A stretch of 64,000 bases of DNA from Lachnospiraceae bacterium. Lineage in GTDB: Bacteria > Bacillota > Clostridia > Lachnospirales > Lachnospiraceae. The stretch is taken from the NCBI GenBank assembly GCA_024399135.1, contig JAKSHY010000008.1, forward strand, positions 53,347 to 117,346, given 5' to 3'. Shown here piece after piece: positions 1 through 10,064 of the stretch; positions within the stretch are counted from its first letter, which is position 1; each line of letters opens with the position of its first letter. Position numbers and translations under genes: made by a program. The notes under the pieces were generated by a model. It saw nothing but the letters and a program-made list of their open reading frames with translations, ran no database searches and was not told where the DNA came from.

Positions 1-1022
1 GTTTGTCTTTTAAGATCAAGAACTTTTTGTCCCAAATATTCTTCATAATAGTAATTCCACCGATTTACTATTTCATTACTATGTTCAGATTTTAAGTTAT
101 ATTTTTCTCGCAGATATTTTCCTATTATCTTTGTGATGCTTCTGGCTCCAGAAGGATTAACATGCTTTCCTCCATCATAATAATCCACACGAAAATTAAC
201 AGGTGAATCCATTTTACAGCAATTCAAATAATTAACATTGTACTCATCTGCAATTAATTGAGCACTATTATTCCATTTTACATCTTCCACATCCTCGTCA
301 TACGGTGTATTCAGTAACAGTATATCAACACCATTGTCATTACATAATTCGATTATTTTTCTTAAATAAACTTTTGCCGTTGTTTCTTCTTCATAATATG
401 TTTCATTACTATTATAAAACGGATTATTTAATGTCACTATAGTCTCTGTTCCGTCAGACACATATAACTGTCCACCCTTAGAAATTGATTTTCTTGACGT
501 TGCATCTGAATAAAAACTATGAAAATTTTCCCAGTTTATATGAAAATATTCCAATGGAAAAATATATTGTATAGCATCATCAAAATCTAGCAAATCGGAT
601 AACGCCTGCATCTTCGTTATCGAAAATGGCATCACATCAAAAGTTTCGTGCATTATTCCAAAGAAACTACCTACATTAGTTTTCTCATTCATACTTAGAG
701 GGTATACATCTATAACAACAACTTTAGGTTTTACTCTATTAAGTGCGTCCTTTAGTACCCAATAATTTACAGGAATTAACTGTCCTAAATTTCCCAGATT
801 ATACGAAGTAATACCATATTCCTTCCATAATTCCATAGGAATAACCGATCTCGTAATATGAGATGATCCAAAAAACAGTACATCATATTCATCTTGATTA
901 TTATTATCATAAAACTCAGAATTTTTAGAATATATCCTATCATCCATCAGAACAGCGTTCACTAGATTTAATAAAACAAATAATAAAATTGTACATATTA
1001 AAAATGAAAAAACTTTTCTCAA
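1..1022 (-). CDS. SGNH-type membrane-anchored acyl esterase/transferase, 3' end beyond window
   Basis: Reading leftward from a TTG at 1022, this frame stays open to the window edge (at least 340 residues, C-terminus missing). The TTG follows an AGGAGA site at good spacing and no suitable ATG lies nearby. The protein opens with one hydrophobic segment (about residues 5-25) and then an extracytoplasmic domain. Block I of the SGNH fold is seen as FFGSSHITRS, and the late Asp/Gly-His block as GGKHVNPSGAR. It is a clear paralogue of the protein at 59376-60824. Known: SGNH proteins of the AlgJ/DltD type work with MBOAT proteins in O-acylation of surface polymers. The MBOAT gene ends nine bases upstream, so the two probably form an acetylation pair. 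The substrate is not known. Confidence 0.8.
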   Translation of the reverse strand, partial: MRKVFSFLICTILLFVLLNLVNAVLMDDRIYSKNSEFYDNNNQDEYDVLFFGSSHITRSVIPMELWKEYGITSYNLGNLGQLIPVNYWVLKDALNRVKPKVVVIDVYPLSMNEKTNVGSFFGIMHETFDVMPFSITKMQALSDLLDFDDAIQYIFPLEYFHINWENFHSFYSDATSRKSISKGGQLYVSDGTETIVTLNNPFYNSNETYYEEETTAKVYLRKIIELCNDNGVDILLLNTPYDEDVEDVKWNNSAQLIADEYNVNYLNCCKMDSPVNFRVDYYDGGKHVNPSGARSITKIIGKYLREKYNLKSEHSNEIVNRWNYYYEEYLGQKVLDLKRQ

Positions 1023-1031
1023 ACTTCTCTC

Positions 1032-2501
1032 CTAAAACTGAAAATATATAAAACCTGCATTATGTTCCATATTTCCCCATATTCCAAAGATGAGAATTGA
1101 TATAACTGCAACTATAATTGTTAAACACCTAAACCAGTAATCTTGTCCCAATATTTCCTTACGAACACAAACTCCCTTTACTTTCAACAAATCTACAACT
1201 AAAAGGATAACCAGACTAATAATAAGTACCATAAAATTCTTTTCACTTAATCCCAATTTATATAGCGAACCATCAAAAAGAATCCAAAAATTGTTAATTG
1301 ATATCATACTAAGAATAGCATTCTTAGCTGTAGATATACTTCCAGCCCTGAAGAATAGCCATGCAAAGTCTACCAGGGCGAATGTAATTACTACTTTTAC
1401 TATTTTACTTGCAAATTTTTCCTGACTAATCTGGCATAAATCTAATAACCTGTTTTTAACCGGCTTTATTACTTGTCCCACAACCTGATATAATCCATTC
1501 AGTACACCCCACAACACGAAAGCAAGCGATGCACCATGCCATAAGCCACTTAAGAAAAATACAATCAATATATTTAAATTCTTTCTTACCGCGCCTTTTC
1601 GATTTCCGCCTAAAGGAATATATACGTAATCCCTAAACCATGACGTTAATGAAATATGCCATCTTCTCCAAAATGCAGAAACAGATGTTGCCAAATATGG
1701 AGCATCAAAATTTTCCATCAATGATATTCCTAATATTCTTGCGGCTCCAATTGCTATTGTAGAATAACCGCTAAAATCACAATAGATTTGGAAGGCAAAT
1801 AATATAGTTGCAACAATTACATACCAGCCATGATAAACATCTAAATTATCATACACAACATCAACAAATATAGCGATTCTATCAGCAATGACCATTTTTT
1901 GAAAATATCCCCAGAGCATCATTAAAAAGCCTTCTCTGAAATTGTCATAAGAAAACTTTTGAGGAATAGCTAACTGCTTTAATAAGTTTTTAGATCTTTC
2001 AATTGGTCCTGCGACTAATTGTGGAAAGAACGAAACGAATAAAGCATATTTTATAAAGTTTTTCTCGGCATATGTTTCTTTTCTATATACATCAATAACA
2101 TAGCCAATCGATTGAAATGTAAAGAAAGAAATTCCTACGGGAAGCAAAATGTCATATTGAGGAAGCACTATTTCTATTCTCATATATGACAAGATACTGC
2201 CCAACAATCCCAATGCAAAATTTATATATTTGAAATAAAAAAGAATTCCAAGACTAATTACAACACTAATGGCAATTGCCATTTTCCCATTTCTCTCTTT
2301 TTGTTTTCCTATGATAATTCCAGCAATATAGGTTAGCATTGTTATACCTAACAAGAGTAAACCATACTTCGCATTCCAACTCATATAAAAGAAATAACTG
2401 CATAGAAGCAACCATAACTGCTTAGCTTTATTCGGAATAATAAAATATGTAATTATAACTATCGGGAAAAAAACTAAAAATTGAAACGAATTAAAAACCA
2501 T
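1032..2501 (-). CDS. MBOAT family O-acyltransferase (AlgI/DltB-like)
   Basis: This 489-residue polytopic membrane protein shows the MBOAT hallmarks: WRRWHISLTSWFRDYVYIP followed by a GGNR loop, and the conserved membrane His in LSGLWHGAS. The length fits the AlgI/PatA/DltB branch. Known: these proteins pass acyl groups, usually acetyl, across the membrane to a secreted polymer with help from an SGNH partner. The SGNH-like gene follows directly downstream. An AAGGAT site precedes the ATG at 2501. It probably O-acetylates the polysaccharide made by this locus; the exact polymer is inferred only from context. Confidence 0.9.
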   Translation of the reverse strand: MVFNSFQFLVFFPIVIITYFIIPNKAKQLWLLLCSYFFYMSWNAKYGLLLLGITMLTYIAGIIIGKQKERNGKMAIAISVVISLGILFYFKYINFALGLLGSILSYMRIEIVLPQYDILLPVGISFFTFQSIGYVIDVYRKETYAEKNFIKYALFVSFFPQLVAGPIERSKNLLKQLAIPQKFSYDNFREGFLMMLWGYFQKMVIADRIAIFVDVVYDNLDVYHGWYVIVATILFAFQIYCDFSGYSTIAIGAARILGISLMENFDAPYLATSVSAFWRRWHISLTSWFRDYVYIPLGGNRKGAVRKNLNILIVFFLSGLWHGASLAFVLWGVLNGLYQVVGQVIKPVKNRLLDLCQISQEKFASKIVKVVITFALVDFAWLFFRAGSISTAKNAILSMISINNFWILFDGSLYKLGLSEKNFMVLIISLVILLVVDLLKVKGVCVRKEILGQDYWFRCLTIIVAVISILIFGIWGNMEHNAGFIYFQF

Positions 2502-2527
2502 AATTTTATCCTTATATCTTCTTTTCC

Positions 2528-3592
2528 TTACTTTTCAATGCCATTCATTGTATTTTCGAACACTCTTCTCATATTATTTATGTAGTTGCTTTTACTGTAA
2601 AATGTATTAGCGACATTTATATTATTTCTAGATATTGTTTCTAAATCCAATTGCTTCATAGCCTCGTATATGTCGTTAGCTGAAGTCTCTTTTCTAACCA
2701 AAATTCCATTTTCACCATCTTTAATCATATCTGGAATTGCTGCATGATCAGTTGCTATTATTGCAAGTCCATTAGCCATAGCCTCGAGGATGCTTATCGG
2801 TTGTCCTTCTTTCGGATAACGGGTTAATAATATGAAAATGTCACTATTATCCAACAATTCCTGCTTTTTCTTCCCCTCAACCACTCCATGATATGTAACA
2901 ATATCACCAAGTTCATTATCGCTTACTATTTTTTCGAATTCATTCTGAAGAGAGGCCTCAAAAAATGCACCTGCGAAATCAAAATGATATCCCTTTGCTT
3001 CTTTCTTTTCAATAATTGCTAATTGCAGTACTTCTTTATAGCCTTTTGACTCTATCATATTTGATAGATACAATACCTTTTTCTTAGTTGAGTCTTCTTT
3101 AATACTCTTTTCAGCTTCATCCTCTGAACAATCAAAAAAATTAGGAACTACTTCTATTTTCTTTTCTTCTAGCAATCCAGCGAATATTTTTCTAAAAGAC
3201 TCACTCAAGACTACTGCTCTATCTATTTTTGATAACGCCTTAACATTCTTTTTCCTTTGCCATTTAGGAATGTCATGGTCTATTAATTCTCTAAAGTATC
3301 CCCCATGAAGATGGATAACCGTTTTCTTTCTTTTTAGCCTAATAATCCACAACAAGAACAAGTCCCGCAGATTTCCCATTTTACTTTGACTAATAGTCAA
3401 ATAGAATAAATCTGCCGAACTCCTGAAAATATGCAAGCAATTGCTTAAAAACCTTTTATTATTTACTAAATTAATTTTTTCCAATTCATAAGAAGAATCA
3501 AGCGATTTATAAAGAGTATCAACCGCGATGGATAACCCATGAATTGGAGGCGGGAATTGTGCTATAAAACAAATCTTCATCCTTTTCGCCAT
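2528..3592 (-). CDS. Glycosyltransferase family 4 (GT-B fold)
   Basis: This 354-residue soluble protein has the GT4 layout. An N-terminal acceptor half starts with FPPPIHGLSIA, and the C-terminal nucleotide-sugar half carries the EX7E motif in EGQPISILEAMANG, followed by IPDMI and GENGILV. Known: GT4 enzymes transfer sugars from NDP donors with retention, here probably at the cytoplasmic face onto a lipid-linked intermediate. The start overlaps the upstream glycosyltransferase by 16 bases, so translation is coupled. A second Met at residue 5 is an alternative start. Donor and acceptor cannot be told from sequence. Confidence 0.85.
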   Translation of the reverse strand: MAKRMKICFIAQFPPPIHGLSIAVDTLYKSLDSSYELEKINLVNNKRFLSNCLHIFRSSADLFYLTISQSKMGNLRDLFLLWIIRLKRKKTVIHLHGGYFRELIDHDIPKWQRKKNVKALSKIDRAVVLSESFRKIFAGLLEEKKIEVVPNFFDCSEDEAEKSIKEDSTKKKVLYLSNMIESKGYKEVLQLAIIEKKEAKGYHFDFAGAFFEASLQNEFEKIVSDNELGDIVTYHGVVEGKKKQELLDNSDIFILLTRYPKEGQPISILEAMANGLAIIATDHAAIPDMIKDGENGILVRKETSANDIYEAMKQLDLETISRNNINVANTFYSKSNYINNMRRVFENTMNGIEK

Positions 3593-4449
3593 TCGCTCTT
3601 ATATTTAATTATTGATCTAAGCATATTTTTATAATATTTTAACGGAGTCATGATACTTTTTATCACATAACTAACCTTATTATTCCAGAGTTTCTCTAAC
3701 TCAGGATACTCTTTTGAAGTATCATAAGGAAGAAACATATTAGATAAGCCACTCCACTTAATGACATTGGCACAATTAGTATCTGAAATCAACTCAACCC
3801 ACATTGGCATCTTAGTCGACACTACCTTCTTTACTGAATCATCTTCTTGTTTCATAACCTGGTCATGAACACCAGCCTGAAGAATATATGTTATATTGCT
3901 TCCACTTTTCATTGCCAGAAAATGATTTCCTACATATTCATATGCCGAACAATATCCTGTCATGATATTGTAAGATAATCCATCTTTGAAAGATAAATAT
4001 GTTTCTTTGTTGCTAGTGCTTAATTCCTCTCGTACCATTTTGATGAAATTTTTATTAATCATATCATCATTATCAATACGCGCTGATATAATTTCCTGCT
4101 TCTGACCGGTTCGTATTGACTCAAGATATTCGCCTACTAATTCAATCGCCCTATATGAATCTTCATCATTCATGAACCATGGTTTGAAATTATTCATTTG
4201 ACTTTGATATTCTGTTATCCTCTTTTTATATTCATCCGGAGTATCCTGATGAAATAATACAATCCATTCAAAATCAACATCAGTCTGTCTAATCAAAGAA
4301 GGAAACGTGTACTTCTCAAATATATCAAATCTTTTAGATAAATACATATCATCCAACCAGGGTTTATAATTAGGAACTACTGTCGCCTGCTTACTTGGCC
4401 CATAATTTACAGCTATATTAAATCTAGTGATTATATATATTTTCTCCAT
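3577..4449 (-). CDS. Rhamnosyltransferase-like glycosyltransferase (Rhamno_transf type)
   Basis: This 290-residue protein opens with IYIITRFNIA and continues with the pattern KRFDIFEKYTFPSLIRQT then DFEWIVLF. I associate this with the putative rhamnosyltransferase family found in Gram-negative and Firmicute glycan loci. A GT-A-like metal motif is present as SARIDNDDMINKNF. Its ATG uses the last base of the upstream stop codon (TAATG), so it is coupled to the GT11 gene. Rhamnose as donor is a family label only; no dTDP-rhamnose genes are in the window. Confidence 0.7.
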   Translation of the reverse strand: MEKIYIITRFNIAVNYGPSKQATVVPNYKPWLDDMYLSKRFDIFEKYTFPSLIRQTDVDFEWIVLFHQDTPDEYKKRITEYQSQMNNFKPWFMNDEDSYRAIELVGEYLESIRTGQKQEIISARIDNDDMINKNFIKMVREELSTSNKETYLSFKDGLSYNIMTGYCSAYEYVGNHFLAMKSGSNITYILQAGVHDQVMKQEDDSVKKVVSTKMPMWVELISDTNCANVIKWSGLSNMFLPYDTSKEYPELEKLWNNKVSYVIKSIMTPLKYYKNMLRSIIKYKSEWRKG

Positions 4450-5876
4450 TATAGATTCCCTTTTTCTGCAATCTGAGTCACATCACTTACATTCGAAAGC
4501 ATAGACAGTTTATCTGGCAAACATTTCACATTCTTCGAAATAACTCTACACGCATCGCCTAACAGTATTCCTAAAAGTCTATCAAATAGTGTCAAAATTT
4601 TAGTGCTAACTTTATCGTGTATAACATCACATTTATCACCGTTTTCAATCCATGAATCTACTATTGAACTAATATCTATGTTCGAATTTTGTATCAAAAA
4701 CAACTTAAACTCTAAATCTCTTCCATCGTAATCTTTAGAGTCTGTAATTTCATCTTTTATTAAGCCATACGATTCTTTGCAACGTGTATTAATATATAAC
4801 ACATTATGCCCAATTCTGGCGGAAACAATAGCTTTTAAATACTGTCCCTTGTTATACCATCTGTTAAACTTCTCACTAGTTATATAAACAATATTATGTA
4901 CCTCACCCGAATAACCATAATATTCTTTCCAATACTTATGCCTATCTACTAAATTAATTAACTCTGAATTATTCAGCATAGTATCATATCTATATTCTAA
5001 TTCTTCGTTTTCTTTCTTTATTTCACCATCATTTTTTACATATTTATAATTATCTAATCCGGCATTATATTGCATTTCATCAAGTGTAATAGCAGAATTT
5101 TCCATTCCATATACTATTTCATTAGTAATCGCTTTTTCACAATTATACTGCCCTATTCCCAGTTGCGCCGCATACCTGCTATACCCACTTCTTGAAGAAA
5201 TAATCTTTAAGTCGCAGTATGAAAGACATAAAAATTCTTCTAAATCACCTAAATAACCATTTTCCCTAGACACGAAGGAAAATCTTGAATCATTTCCGAA
5301 TCTTTCTCTTACCTCATCAATATCATTACTGAAAAAGAACACTCGTGCATTTGGATGCATTGATAATGCATATCCTAAGCTTGCCTTGTAATAATCTATA
5401 GAATCGGCTGCCCCAACTGCCACGAAGTCACCTAATCTGACATGGACCCCTATAGAATAAATTCCCTCAATCTTCTTTTTAAAATCTGTCACGAAATTAC
5501 TTTCTTTTTTTAATTTGATGTATGAATAAACTTTCGAATTATTAGACAATTTCATATTGGGATATTTTTCAAAAAACTCTGAGAACTGAGATTCTTCGCC
5601 GCTGATATAAACATCTTCATCATTCCAATTATCAAAAGCTTCAAGCAATTGTCTTCCGTTGCTAATTACTTTCTTTCGTATTAGTTTCTTTCTATCAGTC
5701 AATATATGACATTCTGGCAAACAAAAAGCATTTAATACGAATGGGCGAAAATATCCTTTCATATAGTCTGAAAGATCAAGACAAAGCTCCGTTTTTTTAG
5801 CATCAGCTATATTTAGTCCCAATGAATACTTCTGAAGTTGACTGGCGAATCCACCAAAAATTCTTACTATTACCAA
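4449..5876 (-). CDS. GT11 fucosyltransferase-like protein with extra C-terminal domain
   Basis: The 475-residue product starts with the GT11-like IVRIFGGFASQLQKYSLG, which resembles the GGLGNQ motif, and carries the donor-binding HVRLGDF at about 145-151 and the FFFSNDIDEV block. Known: GT11 enzymes are alpha-1,2-fucosyltransferases of about 290 residues. Here about 170 further residues follow (from about 310) that I do not recognise. They begin near YKYWKEYYG/VYITSEKFN and could be a remnant of, or an addition from, another glycosyltransferase. The start is TTG at 5876, because an in-frame stop lies just upstream and no ATG fits; a GGTGG site precedes it. No GDP-fucose genes are in this window. 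Confidence 0.75.
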   Translation of the reverse strand: MVIVRIFGGFASQLQKYSLGLNIADAKKTELCLDLSDYMKGYFRPFVLNAFCLPECHILTDRKKLIRKKVISNGRQLLEAFDNWNDEDVYISGEESQFSEFFEKYPNMKLSNNSKVYSYIKLKKESNFVTDFKKKIEGIYSIGVHVRLGDFVAVGAADSIDYYKASLGYALSMHPNARVFFFSNDIDEVRERFGNDSRFSFVSRENGYLGDLEEFLCLSYCDLKIISSRSGYSRYAAQLGIGQYNCEKAITNEIVYGMENSAITLDEMQYNAGLDNYKYVKNDGEIKKENEELEYRYDTMLNNSELINLVDRHKYWKEYYGYSGEVHNIVYITSEKFNRWYNKGQYLKAIVSARIGHNVLYINTRCKESYGLIKDEITDSKDYDGRDLEFKLFLIQNSNIDISSIVDSWIENGDKCDVIHDKVSTKILTLFDRLLGILLGDACRVISKNVKCLPDKLSMLSNVSDVTQIAEKGNL

Positions 5877-5903
5877 TAGTCTTTACCACCATATCAAAGA
5901 ACA

Positions 5904-7562
5904 CTACTGTTCTTCATACACCATCATATTTCCTGTCTTATGCATGGCATTATTGTCCCATGCATTTCCATCTATCTCATATTCAGTCATTTCATTCATA
6001 GTATCATATATATAAAAATAAAATAATCTTCTAGCACCCTCATTTTCAGCAATTATATCATCTATATTTAATCCCTCAAAAATACCCTTGTATATTTCAT
6101 TAATTTTCTCATACGAAAATTTCTTTTTTGAAATATCAAATTGATGATGACTGTCGATTCCTTTATATAAGAACATGGGATTCTGTTTCAATCCTTCTAC
6201 CCTGTCATATCCACCATGATCAGACATAATAATTATACTACTATTATCATATACACCATTAATTTTAAGATTATTCAGAAACTTTACTATTATTTCATAA
6301 TTCGCCTGAAGAATTTCATCATAAGACACCTCAACATCAGAATCATGAACATCCTTAGTTGTCATATACGGAGTATGCATTCCTTCAATGTGATAGAATC
6401 TAAATCTAGGATTGTCATCAGCTACTTTTATGTCATCAATATCTCCGTAAAACATTTCATTATTGAATGAGTACTGCTCATATTCTTCATCCGCAGATAC
6501 TCCCTTTAATTCATTTAATTGTGGATAAAACCACAAAAACTGCTTGAAGTGATATGGAACTATATTATACGCTACTATTCTATATACATTCGAATAAAAT
6601 TTTCTTTTTGAATTTATTTTGGGAACTAAATTTTTTAAATTAACACTTTTGTCCAATACATTATTCTCATGAAAAGCATAATCAGCATATATTCCTATGT
6701 TCCAATCATCTTTCACCAATCTGTTCAAAAGATAACTATCATCAAATGCGTTAGTCTCATATTCTTCAAAACTAGTTTCATTAATAAATGGAATTCCTGT
6801 AATAATCTCCGCCAATGAACATTCCGTATGACCATACATAGAAGCAGTGTCAGGATAATATGTAAACCCTTCTAAAGTTTCTTTAACGTTACTTGGAAGA
6901 TTCTCTCCGAAATATGTTGAATCGAAGCAATCCATTACTAAAATAATGAAATTTTCATCACTAGAAAATTCCATCTCTTCATTTGAAGAAATGAAATATT
7001 CTTGATTTTCTCCTGAAAATTTTGGATTCGACACCATCAATGATATGACAGTAACTATTTCAAGAAGAATAATTAGCGGACTTACTATACATATTATTCT
7101 CTCCACTTTTTCCCAGGCTTTTCCCTTAGTAACCAAAACTATAACGACTATAATTATCAGCCATAAAAGAACAGACCAAATCATACCCGAATTAAATTCC
7201 ATCCAATCTATTGAAGATCCATCCAACGAACCAAATGTATTAGGAACAAAATTTCCCTGAATATACAATCCAATTATTATGATGAACATATACGCCGGAA
7301 CTAACTTGGCTAACACTGGAAAAAGAAGACATATTACAGATAATACGAATAGAGAAAAAATGAAAATAACTAGAGTTGCTAATGCCACCAATTTAGCATA
7401 CTCTCCAAATTCAAACCAGTAGTCTGACAAATTACATAAATATGTTTTAATAGGTTCAAAAAGCAAAAAAGAAACGCAAAACAAAGCCAAGGCAATTATC
7501 ATTGTCCTTGGTTTTGAATTTAATTTTATTTGATTGATTCTCTCACTAAAAAATTTCTTCAT
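5904..7562 (-). CDS. Membrane sulfatase-fold phosphotransferase (LTA synthase-like)
   Basis: This 552-residue protein has about five N-terminal membrane segments (residues 1-180) and then an extracellular alkaline-phosphatase/sulfatase fold. Metal and catalytic residues are visible: ILVMDCFDS, a nucleophile Thr candidate in YGHTECSLAEIITG, and IIIMSDHGGYD. Known: LTA synthases and phosphoethanolamine or phosphoglycerol transferases have this architecture and move a phospho-alcohol from lipid to a polymer. In a glycan locus it most likely adds a phosphoglycerol or similar group to the secreted polysaccharide. It is a paralogue of the protein at 51366-52979. Three bases separate it from the upstream rfbH stop. 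Confidence 0.8.
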   Translation of the reverse strand: MKKFFSERINQIKLNSKPRTMIIALALFCVSFLLFEPIKTYLCNLSDYWFEFGEYAKLVALATLVIFIFSLFVLSVICLLFPVLAKLVPAYMFIIIIGLYIQGNFVPNTFGSLDGSSIDWMEFNSGMIWSVLLWLIIIVVIVLVTKGKAWEKVERIICIVSPLIILLEIVTVISLMVSNPKFSGENQEYFISSNEEMEFSSDENFIILVMDCFDSTYFGENLPSNVKETLEGFTYYPDTASMYGHTECSLAEIITGIPFINETSFEEYETNAFDDSYLLNRLVKDDWNIGIYADYAFHENNVLDKSVNLKNLVPKINSKRKFYSNVYRIVAYNIVPYHFKQFLWFYPQLNELKGVSADEEYEQYSFNNEMFYGDIDDIKVADDNPRFRFYHIEGMHTPYMTTKDVHDSDVEVSYDEILQANYEIIVKFLNNLKINGVYDNSSIIIMSDHGGYDRVEGLKQNPMFLYKGIDSHHQFDISKKKFSYEKINEIYKGIFEGLNIDDIIAENEGARRLFYFYIYDTMNEMTEYEIDGNAWDNNAMHKTGNMMVYEEQ

Positions 7563-7565
7563 ATT

Positions 7566-8924
7566 TTATATAGCTTCTATAATCTGATTTATCATATAAT
7601 CAATCATTTCAACCGTCATTCCTGGATATACACCTATCCAGAATGAATCATTCATAATTCTATCAGTATTCTTCAAGTCTCCAATTACTCTATAGCCTTC
7701 TCTGGATTCTCTCATCTGATCAAAGCATGGATGCTTAATCAGATTTCCCGAGAATAACATTCTTGTCTGAATTCCGGCTTGTTCTAGCTTCTTAACCACT
7801 TCGTTTCTTGAAACACCTGCTTCACTATTGCAAGTCATCAAAAATCCGAACCATGACGGATCTGCATTTTCACATGGTCTTGGAAGAATCAACTTACCTT
7901 CATTTTCAAGCTTCTTTAATCCCTCAAATAGTCTCTTATAGTTTTCTTTTCTTCTTTCTACGAAGGAAGGGAATTTCTTAAGTTGGGCACAGCCTATAGC
8001 TGCTTGCATATCTGTAGCCTTAAGATTATACCCAAAATGTGAATACACATATTTGTGATCATATCCTACTGGCAATTCTCCGAACTGACCATCAAATCTA
8101 TGTCCACACAAATTATCTTTTCCTGATGGACAAACACAGTCTCTTCCCCAGTCTCTCATAGATCTAATAGCCTTATTTAATAGAGGATTATTAGTATATA
8201 CAGCTCCGCCTTCGCCCATAGTCATATGGTGAGGAGGATAGAAAGAAGATGTTCCTATATCACCTATAGTTCCAGTAAATTTCTTAACACCATCTATGGT
8301 ATATTGTGAGCCTAATGCATCACAATTATCTTCAACTAACCATATATTATGCTTGTCACAGAATTCCTTAACTGATTTTAAATCAAATGGATTACCAAGA
8401 GTGTGAGCAAGCATAACCGCTTTCGTTTTTCCCTCGCTGTATGCCTCTTCAAGCAAAGTAACATCAACATTATACTGTCCTATTGTAACATCAACGAATA
8501 CTGGTACTGCACCATACTGTATAATTGGTGTTACTGTAGTTGGAAATCCAGCAGCAACTGTAATAACCTCATCACCACGCTTAATCTGTCTATCTCCAAG
8601 TAATGGCGAAGTTAATGCCATAAACGCGCACAAATTAGCAGAAGATCCTGAGTTAACTAACGAAACGAACTTAACTCCTAGGTATTCTCCTAATAGTTTT
8701 TCGAATTCATCTGTATATCTTCCGGATGTAAGCCAAAATTCAAGTGCCGAATCCACGAGATTAACCATCTCCTCATGGTCATACACTCTGGAAGCATACG
8801 AAATCCTATCTCCTGGTTTAAACTCTTTCTTTATATTGTGATATCTATCGCAATATTCAGCGACAGCACTTAAAATCTGTTCTTTTGCCTCTTTTTCTGT
8901 CATCTGTTCAAACAAAACATTCAC
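7566..8924 (-). CDS. rfbH: CDP-4-keto-6-deoxyglucose 3-dehydrase (E1), RfbH
   Basis: This 452-residue aminotransferase-fold enzyme belongs to the RfbH/AscC branch. The usual PLP-binding Lys is replaced by His in the signature SFYPPHHMTMGEGG (about 227-240). Cysteines for a [2Fe-2S] cluster are seen at about 201, 263, 265 and 273, matching the CX1CX7C spacing known for E1. Known: E1 removes the C3 hydroxyl of CDP-4-keto-6-deoxy-D-glucose together with an E3 reductase, giving 3,6-dideoxy sugars such as abequose, paratose, tyvelose or ascarylose. RfbG lies 14 bases upstream. No E3 reductase gene (RfbI/AscD) is visible in the window. Confidence 0.93.
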   Translation of the reverse strand: MNVLFEQMTEKEAKEQILSAVAEYCDRYHNIKKEFKPGDRISYASRVYDHEEMVNLVDSALEFWLTSGRYTDEFEKLLGEYLGVKFVSLVNSGSSANLCAFMALTSPLLGDRQIKRGDEVITVAAGFPTTVTPIIQYGAVPVFVDVTIGQYNVDVTLLEEAYSEGKTKAVMLAHTLGNPFDLKSVKEFCDKHNIWLVEDNCDALGSQYTIDGVKKFTGTIGDIGTSSFYPPHHMTMGEGGAVYTNNPLLNKAIRSMRDWGRDCVCPSGKDNLCGHRFDGQFGELPVGYDHKYVYSHFGYNLKATDMQAAIGCAQLKKFPSFVERRKENYKRLFEGLKKLENEGKLILPRPCENADPSWFGFLMTCNSEAGVSRNEVVKKLEQAGIQTRMLFSGNLIKHPCFDQMRESREGYRVIGDLKNTDRIMNDSFWIGVYPGMTVEMIDYMINQIIEAI

Positions 8925-8938
8925 CTCATATATTTTAA

Positions 8939-10033
8939 TTAATCACAAAACGCTTTTATATAATCACGAATCTGTCTGGATACACATTCACCGACATTCT
9001 CACCCTCAGCTAATGACTTGTACCATTCAACTGTCTTATCCATTGTTTTTTCAATGTTCCAGACTGGCTTCCAGCCAAATGTCTTCTTCAGCTTAGTACA
9101 GTCTAATTTTAAGAAATTAGCTTCATGTGGTCCACCGTCTGATCTGTTAACCCAACCAATTTTCTTTGGTTCTTTACCTATAGAATTTTTATTCCACCTT
9201 TCAACAAACAAATCAACGAGTTTTCCTGTATTAACACAGCTCTCGTCATCTGGTCCCACATTATAAGAACTGGCAAAATTAGGATCTTTATATTGCTCCG
9301 TTACTACCATTAAATATGCGAATAATGGTTCTAACACATGCTGGTATGGCCTTGTTGAATATGGATTTCTGACAACAATATCCTCACCTTTAGATGCTGC
9401 TCTATAGCAATCAGGAATAATTCTGTCCTTAGAAAAATCTCCACCACCTATAACATTACCCGCTCTGCAGGTAGATACGGGAATTCCTTTTTCTTCAAAG
9501 AATGATTGAACATAACTATGCGTAACTAGTTCTGAACACGACTTGGAATTAGAATATGGATCATAACCATCAAGATAGTCAGTTTCAATATATCCTTTAT
9601 CCCACTCATTATTACGATACACTTTATCTGTAGTCACGTTTACTATAGATTTAACTGTGTCATTATTTCGACAACATTCAAGTAGATTAACAGTTCCCAT
9701 CACATTAGTTTCATAAGTATATACAGGATTAATATATGATTCCCTAACTAATGGTTGAGCCGCCATATGAATTACAATTTCAGGCTTAGTATCTTCAAAT
9801 ACTTTTCTAAGATGTTCAATATCTCTTATATCACCGATGTGTGAATTAACTTTCTTATCCAACTCCAACATCTGAAATAAAGATGGGCTTGTAGGCGGCT
9901 CTAATGAATACCCAATAACATCAGCCCCAAGTTCCATCAAGACTTCACACATCCAGCTTCCCTTAAAGCCTGTATGGCCTGTCAGTAATATTCTTTTGTT
10001 CTTAATTATCTCTAGATTTTTCATACTCTTCAT
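8939..10033 (-). CDS. rfbG: CDP-glucose 4,6-dehydratase, RfbG
   Basis: This 364-residue extended SDR has the Rossmann motif LLTGHTGFKGSW and the catalytic YSNSK (YxxxK). The phrase SLEPPTSPSLF near residue 50 is typical of CDP-glucose 4,6-dehydratase rather than the dTDP enzyme. Known: it converts CDP-glucose to CDP-4-keto-6-deoxyglucose, the substrate of RfbH encoded next. The cytidylyltransferase partner RfbF is 27 kb away at 37114-37917, an unusual split. Two ATGs (10033 and 10024) are possible starts. Confidence 0.94.
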   Translation of the reverse strand: MKSMKNLEIIKNKRILLTGHTGFKGSWMCEVLMELGADVIGYSLEPPTSPSLFQMLELDKKVNSHIGDIRDIEHLRKVFEDTKPEIVIHMAAQPLVRESYINPVYTYETNVMGTVNLLECCRNNDTVKSIVNVTTDKVYRNNEWDKGYIETDYLDGYDPYSNSKSCSELVTHSYVQSFFEEKGIPVSTCRAGNVIGGGDFSKDRIIPDCYRAASKGEDIVVRNPYSTRPYQHVLEPLFAYLMVVTEQYKDPNFASSYNVGPDDESCVNTGKLVDLFVERWNKNSIGKEPKKIGWVNRSDGGPHEANFLKLDCTKLKKTFGWKPVWNIEKTMDKTVEWYKSLAEGENVGECVSRQIRDYIKAFCD

Positions 10034-10064
10034 ATTTTAACACAATCAACAATATATAACAAAA

